Made by a program: the position numbers and the translations under genes | Assembly (NCBI GenBank): GCA_002682825.1 | Contig: NOKP01000003.1 | Location: forward strand, 1,798,001 to 1,862,000 | Length of the DNA stretch: 64,000 nucleotides | Direction of reading: 5' to 3' | DNA from: Neonectria sp. B-13 | Taxonomy: Eukaryota; Ascomycota; Sordariomycetes; Hypocreales; Nectriaceae | The notes under the pieces: generated by a model | The model's database searches: none | Seen by the model: the letters and a program-made list of their open reading frames with translations, nothing else | What the model was told of the DNA's origin: nothing | Shown: one piece after another, positions 1 through 12,271 of the stretch | How the letters are laid out: each line of letters opens with the position of its first letter | Numbering within the stretch: the first letter of the stretch is position 1

Positions 1-2
1 TC

Positions 3-3000
3 GAAGAGCAGCAAAAGACGACGCGGGGTGGCGCTATGAATGCTCTCCTCATGGCCGGTGTTCTTCCTCAGGGAGATGACGATAGCCCAGCTTTGACGGG
101 TCTCCCCCGACGCGACCTCCCGAAGAAGACCGACTCTGAGCAAAAGGATGCCGCAGCAGAGGCGGCTGACAAGGACAAATTACCAGAGCCTCTAGAACAG
201 AAGGTCTCTTTGCTCACTCAACTCCTAACTATCGGCGCCCTCCCCGAGTCCTTGTTTATCTTGGGTCGGTTCCCTTGGATTCCTGAGGCATTCCCCGAAG
301 TTATGGACCGGATTCACCGGATTCTTCACTACTCCGTCGACAAAGTCTTCAACGATAGTCGGCCTGTCCCTGTCGGTGAAGCCGAATGCCCGACCAAATT
401 GGTCCCTGATTTCGATCAGTCCGGTCTTCCCAAGGGCAGCGTCCGGCTCAACAGGTTGACGACTCGCAAAGCTCTTAGGTGGCCCTTCCCCGACAAAAGC
501 GACATGAACGAGTCTATGAACTATCGTTATTACTGGGACGAGTGGGCAGACAATATTCCCATCTGTCAAACGGTGGACGACATCTTCACACTCTGTGGAA
601 CCCTTCTCAACATTTCTGGCCTCAACATCGGCAAGGACGAGGCTTTGCTTACGAAACTTGCAAGAATTGGTGCAAAGAGTCTTGCCGAGGACAAGTCGGA
701 AGCAAATATGACTCGCTGGCATGATCTTGTTCGGAGATTGCTGTTGCCCGCGCTTAGCTACACCAAGGCCAATGCCTCGGTCGTCAACGCAATTTGGGAT
801 CTCGTCAGACACTACCCAATTACCACCCGTTACTCAATGTATGCGGAATGGTTTGAGGGTCAGATCTCCCGACTACCCGCCATGAAAGCAGCATTCGCAC
901 GAGCAACATCAGAGACTCGCGGTACCATGAAACGTGTGTCGCTAACGAATTTGAGCGAGATGGCGAAACAACTTGCCAAGATTAGCTACTCGTCTCCTGG
1001 CATTGTTTTCAGGGTTGCCTTTGAACAGCTCGAGTCCTATCCCAACCTGATCGACGCATTCGTCGAGTGTGCGAAGTACTTCACGGACCTCTCATACGAC
1101 GTTCTTGTCTGGTCATTGATGAGCTCTCTCGGCAAGTCCAGGAGCCGCACTCAGGCCGACCATGCTCTCACCACCAGTAAATGGCTTCAGGCTTTGTCGA
1201 GATTCTCTGGCAGGGTCTTCAGAAGATACACCAACCTGAATGCCACGCCCGTCCTTCAGTATGTCAACAACCAGCTATTAAAGGGCAATTCTACCGACTT
1301 GATCATTCTCAAAGAACTCATCTCCTCGATGGGTGGTATTGTGGACTCTGTGGATTTCACAGATCACCAGGTGCTTTCAATGGCTGGAGGTCAATATCTG
1401 CGACGCCACACTCTGATCCGTGGCCAAGACAGGCGCTACGAAAACGTCAAAAGCTCAAAACGACTAATTCAGGCACTTACCGAATCGAAGCTTGCTGCTC
1501 AGCTTCTCATCAATCTTACGCAGTATCGACAGGCGGCGCTATTCCAGGTGCCTGAAGACGAGGCGCACATCAAGTATCTTTCGTCAATGATTGATGATTC
1601 TCATCAGATTTTAATCAAGTATCTCGATCTGCTCTGGAGCAATATGGAGCCAGCTGCTTTCGACGCTCTTGTGCCATCAATCACCGAACTCATGAGAGCT
1701 TACGGCCTAGACACGACCCTAGCCTTCCTCATCGGAAGGTCTAGTCTCGCGCATCGCATGTTCCCTTGGAAACCCAAGAAACTAGAGGAAAACAAGGAGA
1801 AGACCCAATCTTCCCAAACAAGCACGGACAAGGAGGGCGATGTTGCGATGGTTGGCACAAAAGCTACACCTGGAGCTGGTGACACCGGCATGGACGTTGT
1901 GACAACCGACGAACAGGTGGGCGCTCAGAACTCACCGGCGCTCGACTCGACAACTAATCCTAAACAGTCGCAGAAACCCGACGACTCTTCAATGATCAAG
2001 GCTGCTTTGCAACCCATTGTAGATTCCATTCAGGACTCTGTTCGACCAGAAGCCTGGCAGAAGATCACTCCCGACCTTTATGTCATTTTCTGGGCGCTTC
2101 AGCTGGGAGATCTCTTCTGCCCCGATAAGATCTACAAACAGGAGAAAGAGCGCCTCAAGAGCGAGGAGATCGCTGTTTCCCGTGACCGGAGCGACATGTC
2201 ACGAAGAGGCCAAGAACGCAAGATGGAGAAGAGGAAGGAGCTTATGCAGCTCCAGATCGGACTGTCTGAGGAATGTGGCGAGCATCTGCTTCGCCAAGGT
2301 AAGTGGAAGTTCTTCCTAAGCAAGCAGTTTCAGTCGTCCTTCCCCGAGCCACGGGCCAAGCCGGATGCCATTTCGGATATCTTGCTCGAACAGTGCTTCA
2401 TTCCTCGAATGCTTTTGTCCACCGCCGATGCCGAATACACCTACCGGTTCATCAAGGCTCTTCATGAATGGAACGCACCCGGCTTCAAGCTTATGTCTCT
2501 TTACGACCGACTTTTCAACGCAAATAGGTTACGGGCCCTGATCTTCACCTCTACCGTTATGGAGGCCGAGTATCTGGGACGTTTCTTGAAACTCATCTTG
2601 GAGGATCTGTCGAGGTGGCATAAGAACGCCCCTGTCCCGAACGAAAAGGATACCAAATCCTCCAGGGACCACCAGCCTCGTCTCGGTGCATACGAGAAGG
2701 AGGGCAAAGGTCCTATTGAGCAACCTCGTCTCGGATTTGCCCTGACGGTCGACGAGAACGGGAAACCACTCACTTTTGTCGACCATGCCCAGTTTAAGGA
2801 TATGCTGTTTCGCTGGCACAAAAACCTGAACATGGCCCTCCGATCCTGTCTCGAGGGTGCGGAGTGGATGCACATCAGGAACGCCATTAGTGTGCTCAAG
2901 TGTGTCTTGGACTTCTTTCCTGCCATCGACTTCATGGCCACCAAGTTCTCGGCACTGCTTCAGATAATCACCAAGCAAGAGTCGGCCGCCAAACCGTCAG

Positions 3001-5833
3001 ATGATAGCGAGATCGGTGGACGTGTAGACTTGGCTGTTGCTGCGCAGGGTGCCATGTCAGAGCTCCAGAGGAGAAAATCCAAATGGGTTATGGTCCAGGC
3101 TTTCCGACCGGGAAGTGTAAGTCACACACTCGTTACTAGCTTGGGCAACACTGATATTTAACAGGTTGGTGCTTCCCAGAATGAAGCAGAGAAGTTATCC
3201 AACCTTCGACCTACGGCAGCCGAGTTCAATCCTCCCTCAACTAGGTAAGCTCGGTAGTCCACCAAACTACGCACTATACTAATTAACTCATCAGGGCACC
3301 GAGAGGAAATCAAGTGACGAACGACGAAGAGGATGGCGAGGTCAAGGATGGCAAGGATGCGAGATCGCCGGCACCCGACGCCTCCGCAAAAGCCGCCGCA
3401 AACGCCCTGAAGGACACCCTTCCTGCTAAGCCGACGGGCCTGTCTAGAGAGACGCCGAAACGTGACTTCCCACCATCTGGTCCAGCTCGTAGCTCTGTGT
3501 CTCATTCGGGTCACAATGCTGGGTTTAATGGTCCTAAAGGCGATTCTCGGCCGAATACTCTTCCAGATCGTCCTCCCCACACCCTCCCAACCCGGCCTAA
3601 CGTGCCTATTCCAACCCATGTCACCCCCGAACGGTTCAGCCAGCCGAGGGGACAAGAGCGTCGCGAGGGTAAGGATCCACGCGAATCTCGCTCTCGAGAT
3701 TCTAGAGAGCCTCGAGAGCCTCGAGAGCCACGCGAAGGTCGCGACCCACGGGAGCCTAGAGATACTCGTGAAGTCAGAGACAACCGAGAGGTACGTGATC
3801 CACGGGATCCCCGCCAATTTGATCCTGCTCGACCAGAGCGGCCTCGCGACTTTTCCGACCGCCGAGCTCCTGATCAGACTCGTGAGCCCGCAAGACCGGA
3901 TGTGCCTGCTCGCCGCAACGAGCAAGAGCGTGAGCGACCACGGGATAGCAGGAGCGGACGAACTCACGAACCATCACATGGGCGTCTGAACGAATCTCCC
4001 GCTCCTCCAACAACGCAGGCTCCGGCTGCGGAAGCTGTTGAGCCCACTATGAATCCCGAGAGAGCAGCTTTATTCGCCCAGGATGGTTCAGATCGCACAC
4101 GTGCAGCCCCTGACTCTGACCGATCAAGTCGCGGTCGACGACCGACCTCTGCCAATGAAACAATGGAGACTGTCAACCCGGAAAGAGCCGCATTGATAGA
4201 AGAGAAAGACAACACACCATCGCGCGCCCCTAGAGAGGATCGCGAACGCAACCCTCGGGGTCAATCCCCGCGACGAGGTGGCCGGTACGGTCCGGAGAAC
4301 GGCCCGGCCGGTCCTGGTCGTGACAATCGGCACGATCGACCCTATCAACCAGACCCCCGACAACCCGTAAGAGACCCACGAGATCGTTCACCAATGGCAG
4401 GGAATTACAGAGGGGAGAGACCATTGGACCGAGAAGGGGCACCGCCCAAGGGCCGCGACGCATCGGGCTTCCTCGGGCCAGCTCGAGGTCCAGAGCCTGA
4501 CTACAAGGCACCCCATCAGGACCACACTTATGGGCGACTGAACGCCATTCAGAATGTGGCAGACATCCCGTTCGGGCCTCGGGGCCGGGGCCGTGGGTCA
4601 GCTAGAGGCGGCCACGGGGGTCAGAATCTTCCGGGCCGGCTGGACAACCGTTTTCCAGGCCCGGAAGCTGAGCGACCTCCGACTCCGGAGAGACCTCCTC
4701 CCACCGGACCATCATCCGGCAGAGGACGTCGCGGCGGCGGCGTCTATGAATCAAACACTGGGCCTGCAACTCCTTCGGGAGCTCCCGGTGGTCACTCGCA
4801 TTCAGACAGATCTAGGAATGCTGGCCCCGGACCCTCGGCGCCCTCGCCTGTTTCAGCCAACGCAACACCGATAGAGATTCACCCTTCACGCCTCGCCCAG
4901 ATGGGTGGCCCGATTCCCCCACCTCCGCCTCCGGGCCCGCCGCCTCATGCCCATGGTCGCCAGTCGATGCAGGGGGCAAACACCCCCGACCGAGGATCCG
5001 GACCTGGACCGAGGCAAACTCCTAGTACCTACTCGGGGTCCCCAGTTGGTGATGGTGTGCCTACTGGGCCATCGTCCAACGGCGAGCGATCTCGAACTGG
5101 TAACAACAGCAGAAGGCAGCTGGCTGGAATCAACAGTACTCTGCAGCAAGCGCAGGCGACCATGCCTGAACTGAGCCGAAGCAGCAGCATGCGAAGGAGC
5201 CAACCAAGACAGACGCTTGGTAACTCGGACGCCCAGGTCCTCACCGGGGGTTCTCCAGTGGCCACGCCATCTCAAGAAACCCAGGATCCAGTTAGACACG
5301 AGTCATCTAGCCGAGGACCTCCAAACGGAGAGGAGCCAACGGGTCGAGGCGATCATGAACGCAGCCGTAGGGAGGGCCGGTCCAATCGACCCTCTCGGCG
5401 TAGCAGCCGCGAACGGGATCGTGAACGTAGCCCCGGTCGGGAACGCGAGGGCAAGGAGCATCGCGAATACCGAGATCGGCGGTCAGGAGCTGCCGAGGGC
5501 GGAAGGGAGGAACGAGAATCGCGCAGGTCGACTCGAGATCAAGTCGTTGCAGGACGCGAGCCCATGGGCCCCCCTAGCAACAGTGGAAGGGAGGCGGGAG
5601 GTCCGGGTAGGGAGACGCGACATCGAAACGAGGGGCAAGGGCCCCGAGGAGGCGCAGGCGAAGATTGGGGAACCAGAGGAGGGCGTGGAGGGCCGCGAGA
5701 TGCGGCCTCACGAGACGGAGGACAACGACAAGAGGAACGGCGGGAAGGAAGGGAGGAACGGGGCCGGAAACGGAGAAGCGAAGAAGGAGCCGGTGCCTTG
5801 TCGAGTGAACGCGAAAAGAGGCCCAGACGATAG
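3..5833 (+). CDS. THO2: THO complex subunit 2 (Tho2/THOC2), 5'-truncated by the window edge
   Basis: Partial gene. The reading frame is already open at the first bases, so the N-terminus lies upstream. Exons are 3-3116, 3165-3244 and 3295-5833; both introns are GT...CAG and keep phase, giving about 1910 residues here. The first roughly 1,000 residues are alpha-helical and resemble the Tho2 core. The last 850 or so are predicted disordered: REP/RDP/RE repeats (near 3690-3830), Pro/Gly-rich stretches and an RS/RE-rich end. Tho2 is the scaffold of the nuclear THO/TREX complex, which couples transcription elongation to mRNP packaging and export; its C-terminus binds nucleic acid in yeast. Long antisense ORFs over the tail are composition shadows. 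The family call rests on recognising the core sequence. The exact protein start cannot be seen. Confidence 0.88.
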
Positions 5834-7232
5834 TGGCGGACAAAGGACTTTTTCTAATTTTTCATGTTTGAGTACGAATGGGATATCGACGGGCAGAAGT
5901 GGCGGCGAAGAAGAAGCCATTCTGGGAACCAACCCTTGGAGGACGACAGCTGCCGACTGAGCGCGAGAACGAGAGAGAGCGAAGGAGAATCAGAGCGAGA
6001 AAGAGAAAGAGAAGAAAAGAAAAGAAAGAAGAAAGAAGAAAGATTGACGAAGACGGCAGCCGTGGACAATTCGCGACACGGACGCATTCATCATCTCGGC
6101 GTTGTTTGGACCAAATCATATTGTTTCCACTCTGGCCATTACTTCGATGGACTGGACTGTCTACTGCCTACTGCATTGCTGGCTACTACATTATTTTTAC
6201 GCGCAACACTTTTCACTACTACTGCTATTACTACTTGTCTACCATATGGGGGGGAAGGATTCCGGTCTGTTCTGGCGGCCGCCGCCTATCGTCAGACTGG
6301 CACGGGCGGGCCAAACGACGGACCGAAATACAACAATGTTTTTACGAAAAGATGCTTCTTTCCTCAAACTTGTTTCATCACATGACGATGCTGCCGGAAA
6401 GCGGCGCAACGAGGCTGGTTGCATGGCGAGAGATGGGGTCGAAATGGAAAATAACGGGGCATTCCCCGTGTAAGATGGAGATCCCCGTGTAAGACGGAGG
6501 CTTATCAAAAGATCGTCGGGGCCAGGGATGGCGATGGCGATGAATTGGACGAGGATGGAGGCCTGTAGGATAGTCGTGATGCAGATGCTCGATGAGTGAA
6601 GCTGCGGACGTGAATGGTGTGTGTTGGTGGGCTGGTGGGTTTGGCCTATCGGCTTTGGCCAGGGGTTGATTGGCTGGTCGTAAGTCAGCTCCGGAAAACC
6701 GGCACCGGGAGGTCGGCACATCGGCGCTACTGACGACCGATTCCGTGGTGATATTGCATCATACTTGCCCGATCGGGCAATTAGTGGAAGTCGGAGGCTG
6801 ACCACACTCACCACCGCGGCCACGTTCCCCAGAAGGCCGCGTCTCCTCAGCTCCCTCAGACCTCTCAGCAAGCGTCTCAGCGGCATTCAGCCCTGCAAAG
6901 CCCAAAAGCCCCCATCAGCAGCCGCCGCAAAACCCTACAACGGGGGTCCTGCTGCCGCTTGTACGGAGTAAAGCCTAGCATGTTTGCGCTGGAGTTCCAT
7001 TGCCTCAGCCACCCACGCTCCAAGGATGGGGTCCCGACCTTTGCTGTTTCGGGACTGTCTTTCGAGCTTCGCAAGGGTCTCTCGTTTTAACGGCTGCTGC
7101 CGTTCAGTATATTACCAGCCGTGCCGCCGCTCGCTACTCCTGGGGCCGTAACACTCCCGTCGCCAGCAATCAACCCCCCCAGGCACATCGAAAGGAAGAT
7201 TCGGGGTTCATTCTGCCTGGCCCCAAGCGACC
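5834..7232. other. Intergenic region after THO2; GA-rich 3' flank
   Basis: No gene could be supported. Positions 5960-6055 form a strongly purine-rich (GA)n-like run, probably THO2 3'UTR. It can be read as Arg/Glu/Lys repeats in two plus frames, but no start or splice signal supports a separate gene. The remainder is the promoter and leader of the DUF300 gene. Confidence 0.6.
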
Positions 7233-8824
7233 ATGAGTCCACAATGCAATGCCACCTTGGAGGACATGAGTACGTTCGCTCGACAGCGGGAGACAGAACC
7301 GGTCCAAAGCTCCGTTTCTTGGTTTGCGACTGACCCATGATGCCCCTCCACAGGTCCTCCAGACAACATGAAAGACTTCGTCAGCCACTTCACCTTCCAT
7401 GAGCTCGCCCGCCTCATTGGCGCCGCCAGCACCGCCATTTCCATTATCCTGAGTCTGTACCTCATCTGGAGACATGCGTTCAACTACACCAAGCCGCGCG
7501 AGCAGCGACAGTCAGCTCCCCCCTCCACCTCCAACTCACAGGCGGGAGAGAACAGGCAAACTAACCCATTCGCAGCATCATCCGCATCCTCTTCATGGTC
7601 CCCGTCTACAGCGTCTCCTCCTTCCTCCAGATCCTCTGGTACGAGCAGGCCGTTTACATCGCCGTCATCGCGCACTGCTACGAGGCCTTCGCGCTCGCCG
7701 CCTTCTTCGCCCTCGTGTGCCACTACGTCGCGCCCGACGTGCACGCCCAAAAGGCCTTCTTCCGCGACATGACGCCCGTCCGCCCCTGGGTCTGGCCCAT
7801 CAAGGGCTTCGCCCGCTGCTGCGGCGGCCAGCGCGGGCCCTGGCGCACACCCCGTAGCGGCCTCACCTGGTTCAACATCTGCTGGATCGCCGTCTACCAG
7901 TACTGCTTTACCCGCATCGCCTCCACCGTCATCGCCGTCGCCACCCAGGCCGCCGGCCGCTTCTGCGAGTCGTCCAACAGCCCGGCCTTTGCCAACATCT
8001 GGGTCAACGTCATCAACATGGGCGCCGTCACCGTCGCCATGGTCTGCATCGTCCAGGTCTACATCCAGCTGCGCGAGGCCCTCGCCGCCCAGAAGATCTT
8101 CATCAAGATCCTGTCCATCAAGCTCGTCGTCTTCCTCGTGCTGTGGCAGACCATCCTGATCAAGATCGGCACCTCCACCATGCAGTCGCTGAAGCCCAGC
8201 TCCAAGCTGTCCAACGGGGACATCAAGGTCGGCATCCCGTGCCTGCTGATCTGCATCGAGATGGCCTTCTTCGCCGTCCTGCACCTGTGGGCCTTCCCCT
8301 ACCGGCCCTACGTCCCCGGCGCCCCGACCACCTTCTACCCGGCCCCGGACCCCGAGCGCGCCGGGCCCTGCATCGAGAACAGGCACCAGCCGCCGAGCGG
8401 CGGTTTCATGGGCCTGGCCGCCATCGTCGACGCCATGAACCCGTGGGACCTAGTCAAGGCCGTGGGCCGCGGCGTGCGCTGGCTGTTCTGCGGCTTCAAG
8501 CGCCGCAAGCAGCAGGACGTCAGCTACGCCGCCGAGGTGCCGCTGACGAGCCGGCTGTCCGATGGCTCAGATGCGCCGCTGAAACCCCTAGGCACGAACA
8601 CCAGCGACGACACCGCGCCGCCGGACTACAGCCGACACAACCAGTTCTCGGCGCCCGCCGAGGAACAGCGGTACGAGCCCATGCGGGCCGGCAACGAGGA
8701 CGCGGCATTCCTCCATCACATGCCGCCTGAACCCTACGACGCCGGGCGTCAGTTCATCGAGCCCTCACCGCCGCCTCAGTCGTATGGGGTGGCTGGTCAG
8801 AGGACCGAGTATAGGACAGGGTAA
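7233..8824 (+). CDS. DUF300 / organic solute transporter Ost-alpha (TMEM184) family membrane protein
   Basis: Three exons: 7233-7269, 7354-7510 and 7576-8824, giving 480 residues. The splices restore the family sequence: the second junction joins EQR to HIIRILFMVPVYS, a conserved block after the first helix. There are about seven membrane segments, the first near residues 30-52, then a hydrophilic C-terminal tail of about 170 residues rich in Pro and Ser. The SHCYEAFALAAFF-type helix is typical of this family. Members occur in vacuolar or endosomal membranes of fungi and as bile-acid/steroid transporter subunits in animals; the substrate in fungi is unknown. The gene has very strong C/G-ending codon use, which creates a 300-codon antisense shadow ORF. 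The second donor (GTCAGC) is weak, so that junction is slightly less certain. Confidence 0.88.
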
Positions 8825-9774
8825 GATCTTGAAGATTAGACGTATGTTAGGGAACTAGTGTAGCCTCAGGGGGCTGGGACTTATTAAGCATAAAAGGGAG
8901 TTTGTGGTATTAGGATGCATCGAGAGTTAGCATGTTTCTCATGAGTTAGATAGGTCGCCAACGATGCCATTATGAAGACATGAATACGCATTATACATCG
9001 GTACATGTGTACTGGTTCTAGAGTAAGCTTTGAGTCTAACACTGGAAGCGTTAAGTGGTGAAAGCCCCCGCCTTTTATCAAAAGTAGTTTCGACAAACTA
9101 GTTCTCAAACTACACATATAATAGCAAGTGTGACTAAGTTTCACTAGTTGATGTTTATCAAACAGCTCGAATTTGTGCTATGGACGGGGCGGTAACGCTT
9201 TCCAGGAATCCTGGACCAACCCTGGCAAAACATACTTTTGGTCGCTGAGCTTCACACTGGTTCTCTATGTACATAATCAAGTCCCCTTCGTTGGACAATG
9301 ACGGTCCATTATATCCATACCTTGAGGCATCCTGAACGCTCCTATAGCCAAGCTGAGCTTGACCACCGTATCCCCCACTAAAACTGGCTGAGCATTGGCC
9401 AGTGGCCGTATTGTTGCAATGCTATAAAATGTAGCTTCGAAATGAAGATGGGAGGCAGTCGGCATCTACCCTTCATAACCATGCCGATGACGCTGTCGAA
9501 GCAGCACCCGCTCTGGTGCTCGTGTATGTATGTGGCACAAGACGTCGTACCCCAGTAGATGGGGGACTGCAACGTCCGTTTTTCCGCCATGTAATGTTCC
9601 CCTGTTAAATGCAAACGCCTTCCTGGTATCTCGAAATGCAAAACCCAAAGGTTGTGGGAAAGGTGAGCCGGAGAAGCGAAATTCGTGTTCGTCATGAGGT
9701 TTCGCGGTCTGATGCTCGCCCCGGTGGAAGTTTGGACCTCCTTGCATGTCTTAACGTTGTCTATGAGGGCTCCA
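8825..9774. other. Convergent intergenic region
   Basis: About 950 bp between the 3' ends of the DUF300 gene and the WSC gene. It is more AT-rich than its surroundings. Several short ORFs exist on both strands, none with coding character. I see no RNA gene or repeat. Confidence 0.55.
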
Positions 9775-11206
9775 TCAAGGGTCGGGGTTTGTCGCTCGCA
9801 AGACCTTAGGTGCTTGGATCCTCCGCGAGTAGTCATGCTCATCACCGAGGGTGTTAATGCTTTCGTGACTTCCGCCGCGGACGTACAATCCTTGTTTGAA
9901 CGGGTCCATGCGTGGGTCGACCTGCAAAGTGCTGTTCCTCTTGCTCGCCGCGTTTGGCGACGCCGGGGAAGCGCCGGCTACACTCATGTCGGGACGGATG
10001 CCGGAGGAGCTATCTCGTATACTAGGATCGTCCTGGAAGCCCTCCTGCTGGTTGCGCTGCTTGCGGCGTCGAAACCACAAGAAAAGCGCAAGACCGGCGG
10101 CAATGATGACGGCACCAATAACACCCACCACAATGCCGACAACTTGGCCTGTACCAAGGCCGCTGCTTTTGACCTTGACTCCGGCATTTTCGCTAGCCGT
10201 TGTCCCCGTGCTTGTCGGACCGATGGTTACGGTCCTTACCGTTCCGCCAGCTGTAACAGTTTGCACCTCGGATGTAGGCTGGTTCTCATCGGTAGTCGAA
10301 GTCGAGGTTTCTGAAGTGGATTCTGAGGTTTCCGTGGTTTCCGTACTTTCCGATTCGGTAGAGGTTGTTTCGTCAGACTAGGAATCTTGTCAGCACAATG
10401 CCGCAAGTCTTCGTTCACATATCACCGAGTGCAAATTCCCGCGGCCGACATTCAAGAAAATTGGTCATACTGAAGATGATGTTGTGGATTCTGTAGTCGA
10501 GGTTTCGGATGAGACTACCGTCACTGTATGCTGCACCGTCTCAGTTACCTTGGAGATGGGCGCGGTGGTCGTTGCCTGAAACCCGCCTGTTAAGCATGGG
10601 TCTTACCAATCGGGTTCAGGGTATTGGATTGTGACAATGGGGCGACGAGCGATGAGGGACGGGCGGCAGATAGGAGGCTTTGGCGGACACTCGTCCAGTC
10701 ACGGTGCGGATGCGGATCACACGATAAATGATGGAACTGGATAGAAAACTTACTTCAGCAGTGGTTGAGGATGAATCACCCCCTTGTGTACCAGATGGCA
10801 GGACGCCGCCCAACGAGAGGTATCCATAGAGACCATCTCCGCCACAATCTTCGGCAGGATAGGCAGGGCATGGCGTGTCGCATTTGGAGACGCTCTCCCG
10901 TTCTGATTTAGCAGGGGCGTAGTTGGAGCACCAGCAAGAATTGGCCTGAGTGATGGCGAAGGCGTAGTCCTCAAGGCAGAAATCGTGGCAAAGTCCATTT
11001 GTCTGGTAGATGCTCGTGTCTATCGAAGGTGGCTTGTTAGAGTGATACATGAGATGATGGAAAGGACATGGCATACTTCGTTCTGTTGAGCCGGTGTTGA
11101 GGGAGGCGCACAGATCGACATCGAGGGCGGTGGTCACGGGAGACCATGGCGTAGCAAGTAGGAATAGAACGCCCAAGGTTTGGGCGCTCTGGCTAAGGGA
11201 AAACAT
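9775..11206 (-). CDS. WSC-domain cell-wall integrity sensor (Wsc1-like)
   Basis: Four exons on the minus strand: 11077-11206, 10754-11019, 10471-10575 and 9775-10377, giving 367 residues. Layout: signal peptide about 1-27; a Cys-rich WSC domain about 30-115 (the SIYQTNGLCHDFC block and CWCSNY); a Ser/Thr-rich extracellular stalk about 118-240; a single transmembrane helix about 243-269; RRRKQR stop-transfer; and a cytoplasmic tail ending in KVLRATNPDP. A C-terminal NPD motif is typical of yeast Wsc sensors, which signal through Rom2/Rho1 to the cell-wall integrity MAP kinase pathway. I chose the ATG at 11206 because the upstream ATG at 11242 falls inside an apparent 5'UTR intron and would spoil the signal peptide. 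WSC domains also occur in secreted enzymes, but this one-TM layout favours a sensor. Confidence 0.85.
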
Positions 11207-12271
11207 GTTGATGGTGTATAATGTCCAACAGGTCCTTTCCATGAGAGTGAAAGGTTAGCGACTCTGATGCCAGGGGTAATCGGAGCGCAGGTCGGGTTTG
11301 CGGAGGCAGCTCACCCTTACCAGTGGAGTCGAGGCACGAGGGCGAGTAAAATCTGGACAGTTGAAGCGTGGTGAATCACGACATAACACAGCCGAAGGGG
11401 TTTCTCAGATGGCCGAATCCATATCAAGCCAGCGATCAGTGGGTGGTGTAACCGATTCCGCAACTGCCGGTGGGAGAGTCTCGGGCGAGGCAAGTGCAAT
11501 GAGTTGTCGTCGTCTTCGTCGGGAAGGACAAAGTGAATCGGATGTGGTGACACAGCTTAAAGCTGAGTAGGAAGTCGTCGGGTTCCTCGGGGTGAAGGCA
11601 AATCGGCTAACGAAAGTCGAGATGGTCGTCGGTGGTGGCGGTTTAATGATGAATGATTCGAGCAATCAAGTGTTGAGCAATCCAATCCAAGCCCAAGCAA
11701 TCCAAGCAACCCAATCCAACACAACACAACACAGCCCAACACAAGAGAACACAAAGAGCGAGAGGTGGGCGAGCCGAGTGAATCAAAGTCTTTCCCAACG
11801 ATGGACTGTCCGAGGAGCTTGGAACCAAAACAAAAAAAAGACAACGAACAAAGAAAGCCTTGAGTCCGACCACAAAAGAAGGGCGCGGGCGAGAATAGAA
11901 AGAGTGAGGAGTTCGGCTGGCGGATTAGAATCGCGGGAGCAGAGGAAGTTGGAAGGAAGTGAAAGTGAGATGGTAGTGAGGCGAGGTGAGAGATGGGAAA
12001 AGAAGAGGTGAAGAGGTGGGTTGGAATGTGGAAGTGGACTGTGAATGTGGATGGAAGCGTGTGGCTGGTCTGGGATGGAGGGACGACACAGGCCAGTGGT
12101 CACAGCTGAGCGTGGGACCCGACTCAGAGAGAAGGAAAGAAGGACGGATGCTTGGTACTTGCGACTTGGGGGGACTTGGCAGTCGCAGCAGAAGTGGAGA
12201 GCAAGAGCGAGGAAGGAAAGGAGGGGCGGCAGTAGCAGAGGCAGCAGCGACCAGGGGGTGAAGCTAAACAC
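11207..12271 (-). promoter_or_regulatory. Long pyrimidine-rich leader of the WSC gene with a 5'UTR intron
   Basis: On the minus strand this stretch is CT-rich and looks like a fungal promoter and leader. A good intron fits 11320 down to 11235: donor GTAAGG, branch-like CTAAC about 18 nt before the acceptor, and acceptor AAAG. It would remove the ATG at 11242. Several upstream ORFs of 78-95 codons lie in the leader. Transcription start is not known; the extent is inferred from composition. Confidence 0.4.

Noticed and set aside
3158..3967. 269-codon ORF antisense to the THO2 tail
   Set aside because: Mirror of the RE/RD repeats (Leu/Ser/Arg repeats); no start context or family.
5217..5960. 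247-codon plus-strand ORF overlapping the end of THO2 in another frame
   Set aside because: Out-of-frame reading of repetitive charged codons; no independent signals.
7484..8386. 300-codon ORF antisense to the DUF300 gene
   Set aside because: Composition shadow of a gene with very high third-position GC; Gly/Asp/Val-rich product without domain.
11783..12271. 162-codon minus ORF as a separate gene upstream of WSC
   Set aside because: Begins with GTG rather than ATG and is a Leu/Ser/Pro-rich reading of the CT-rich leader; treated as UTR.
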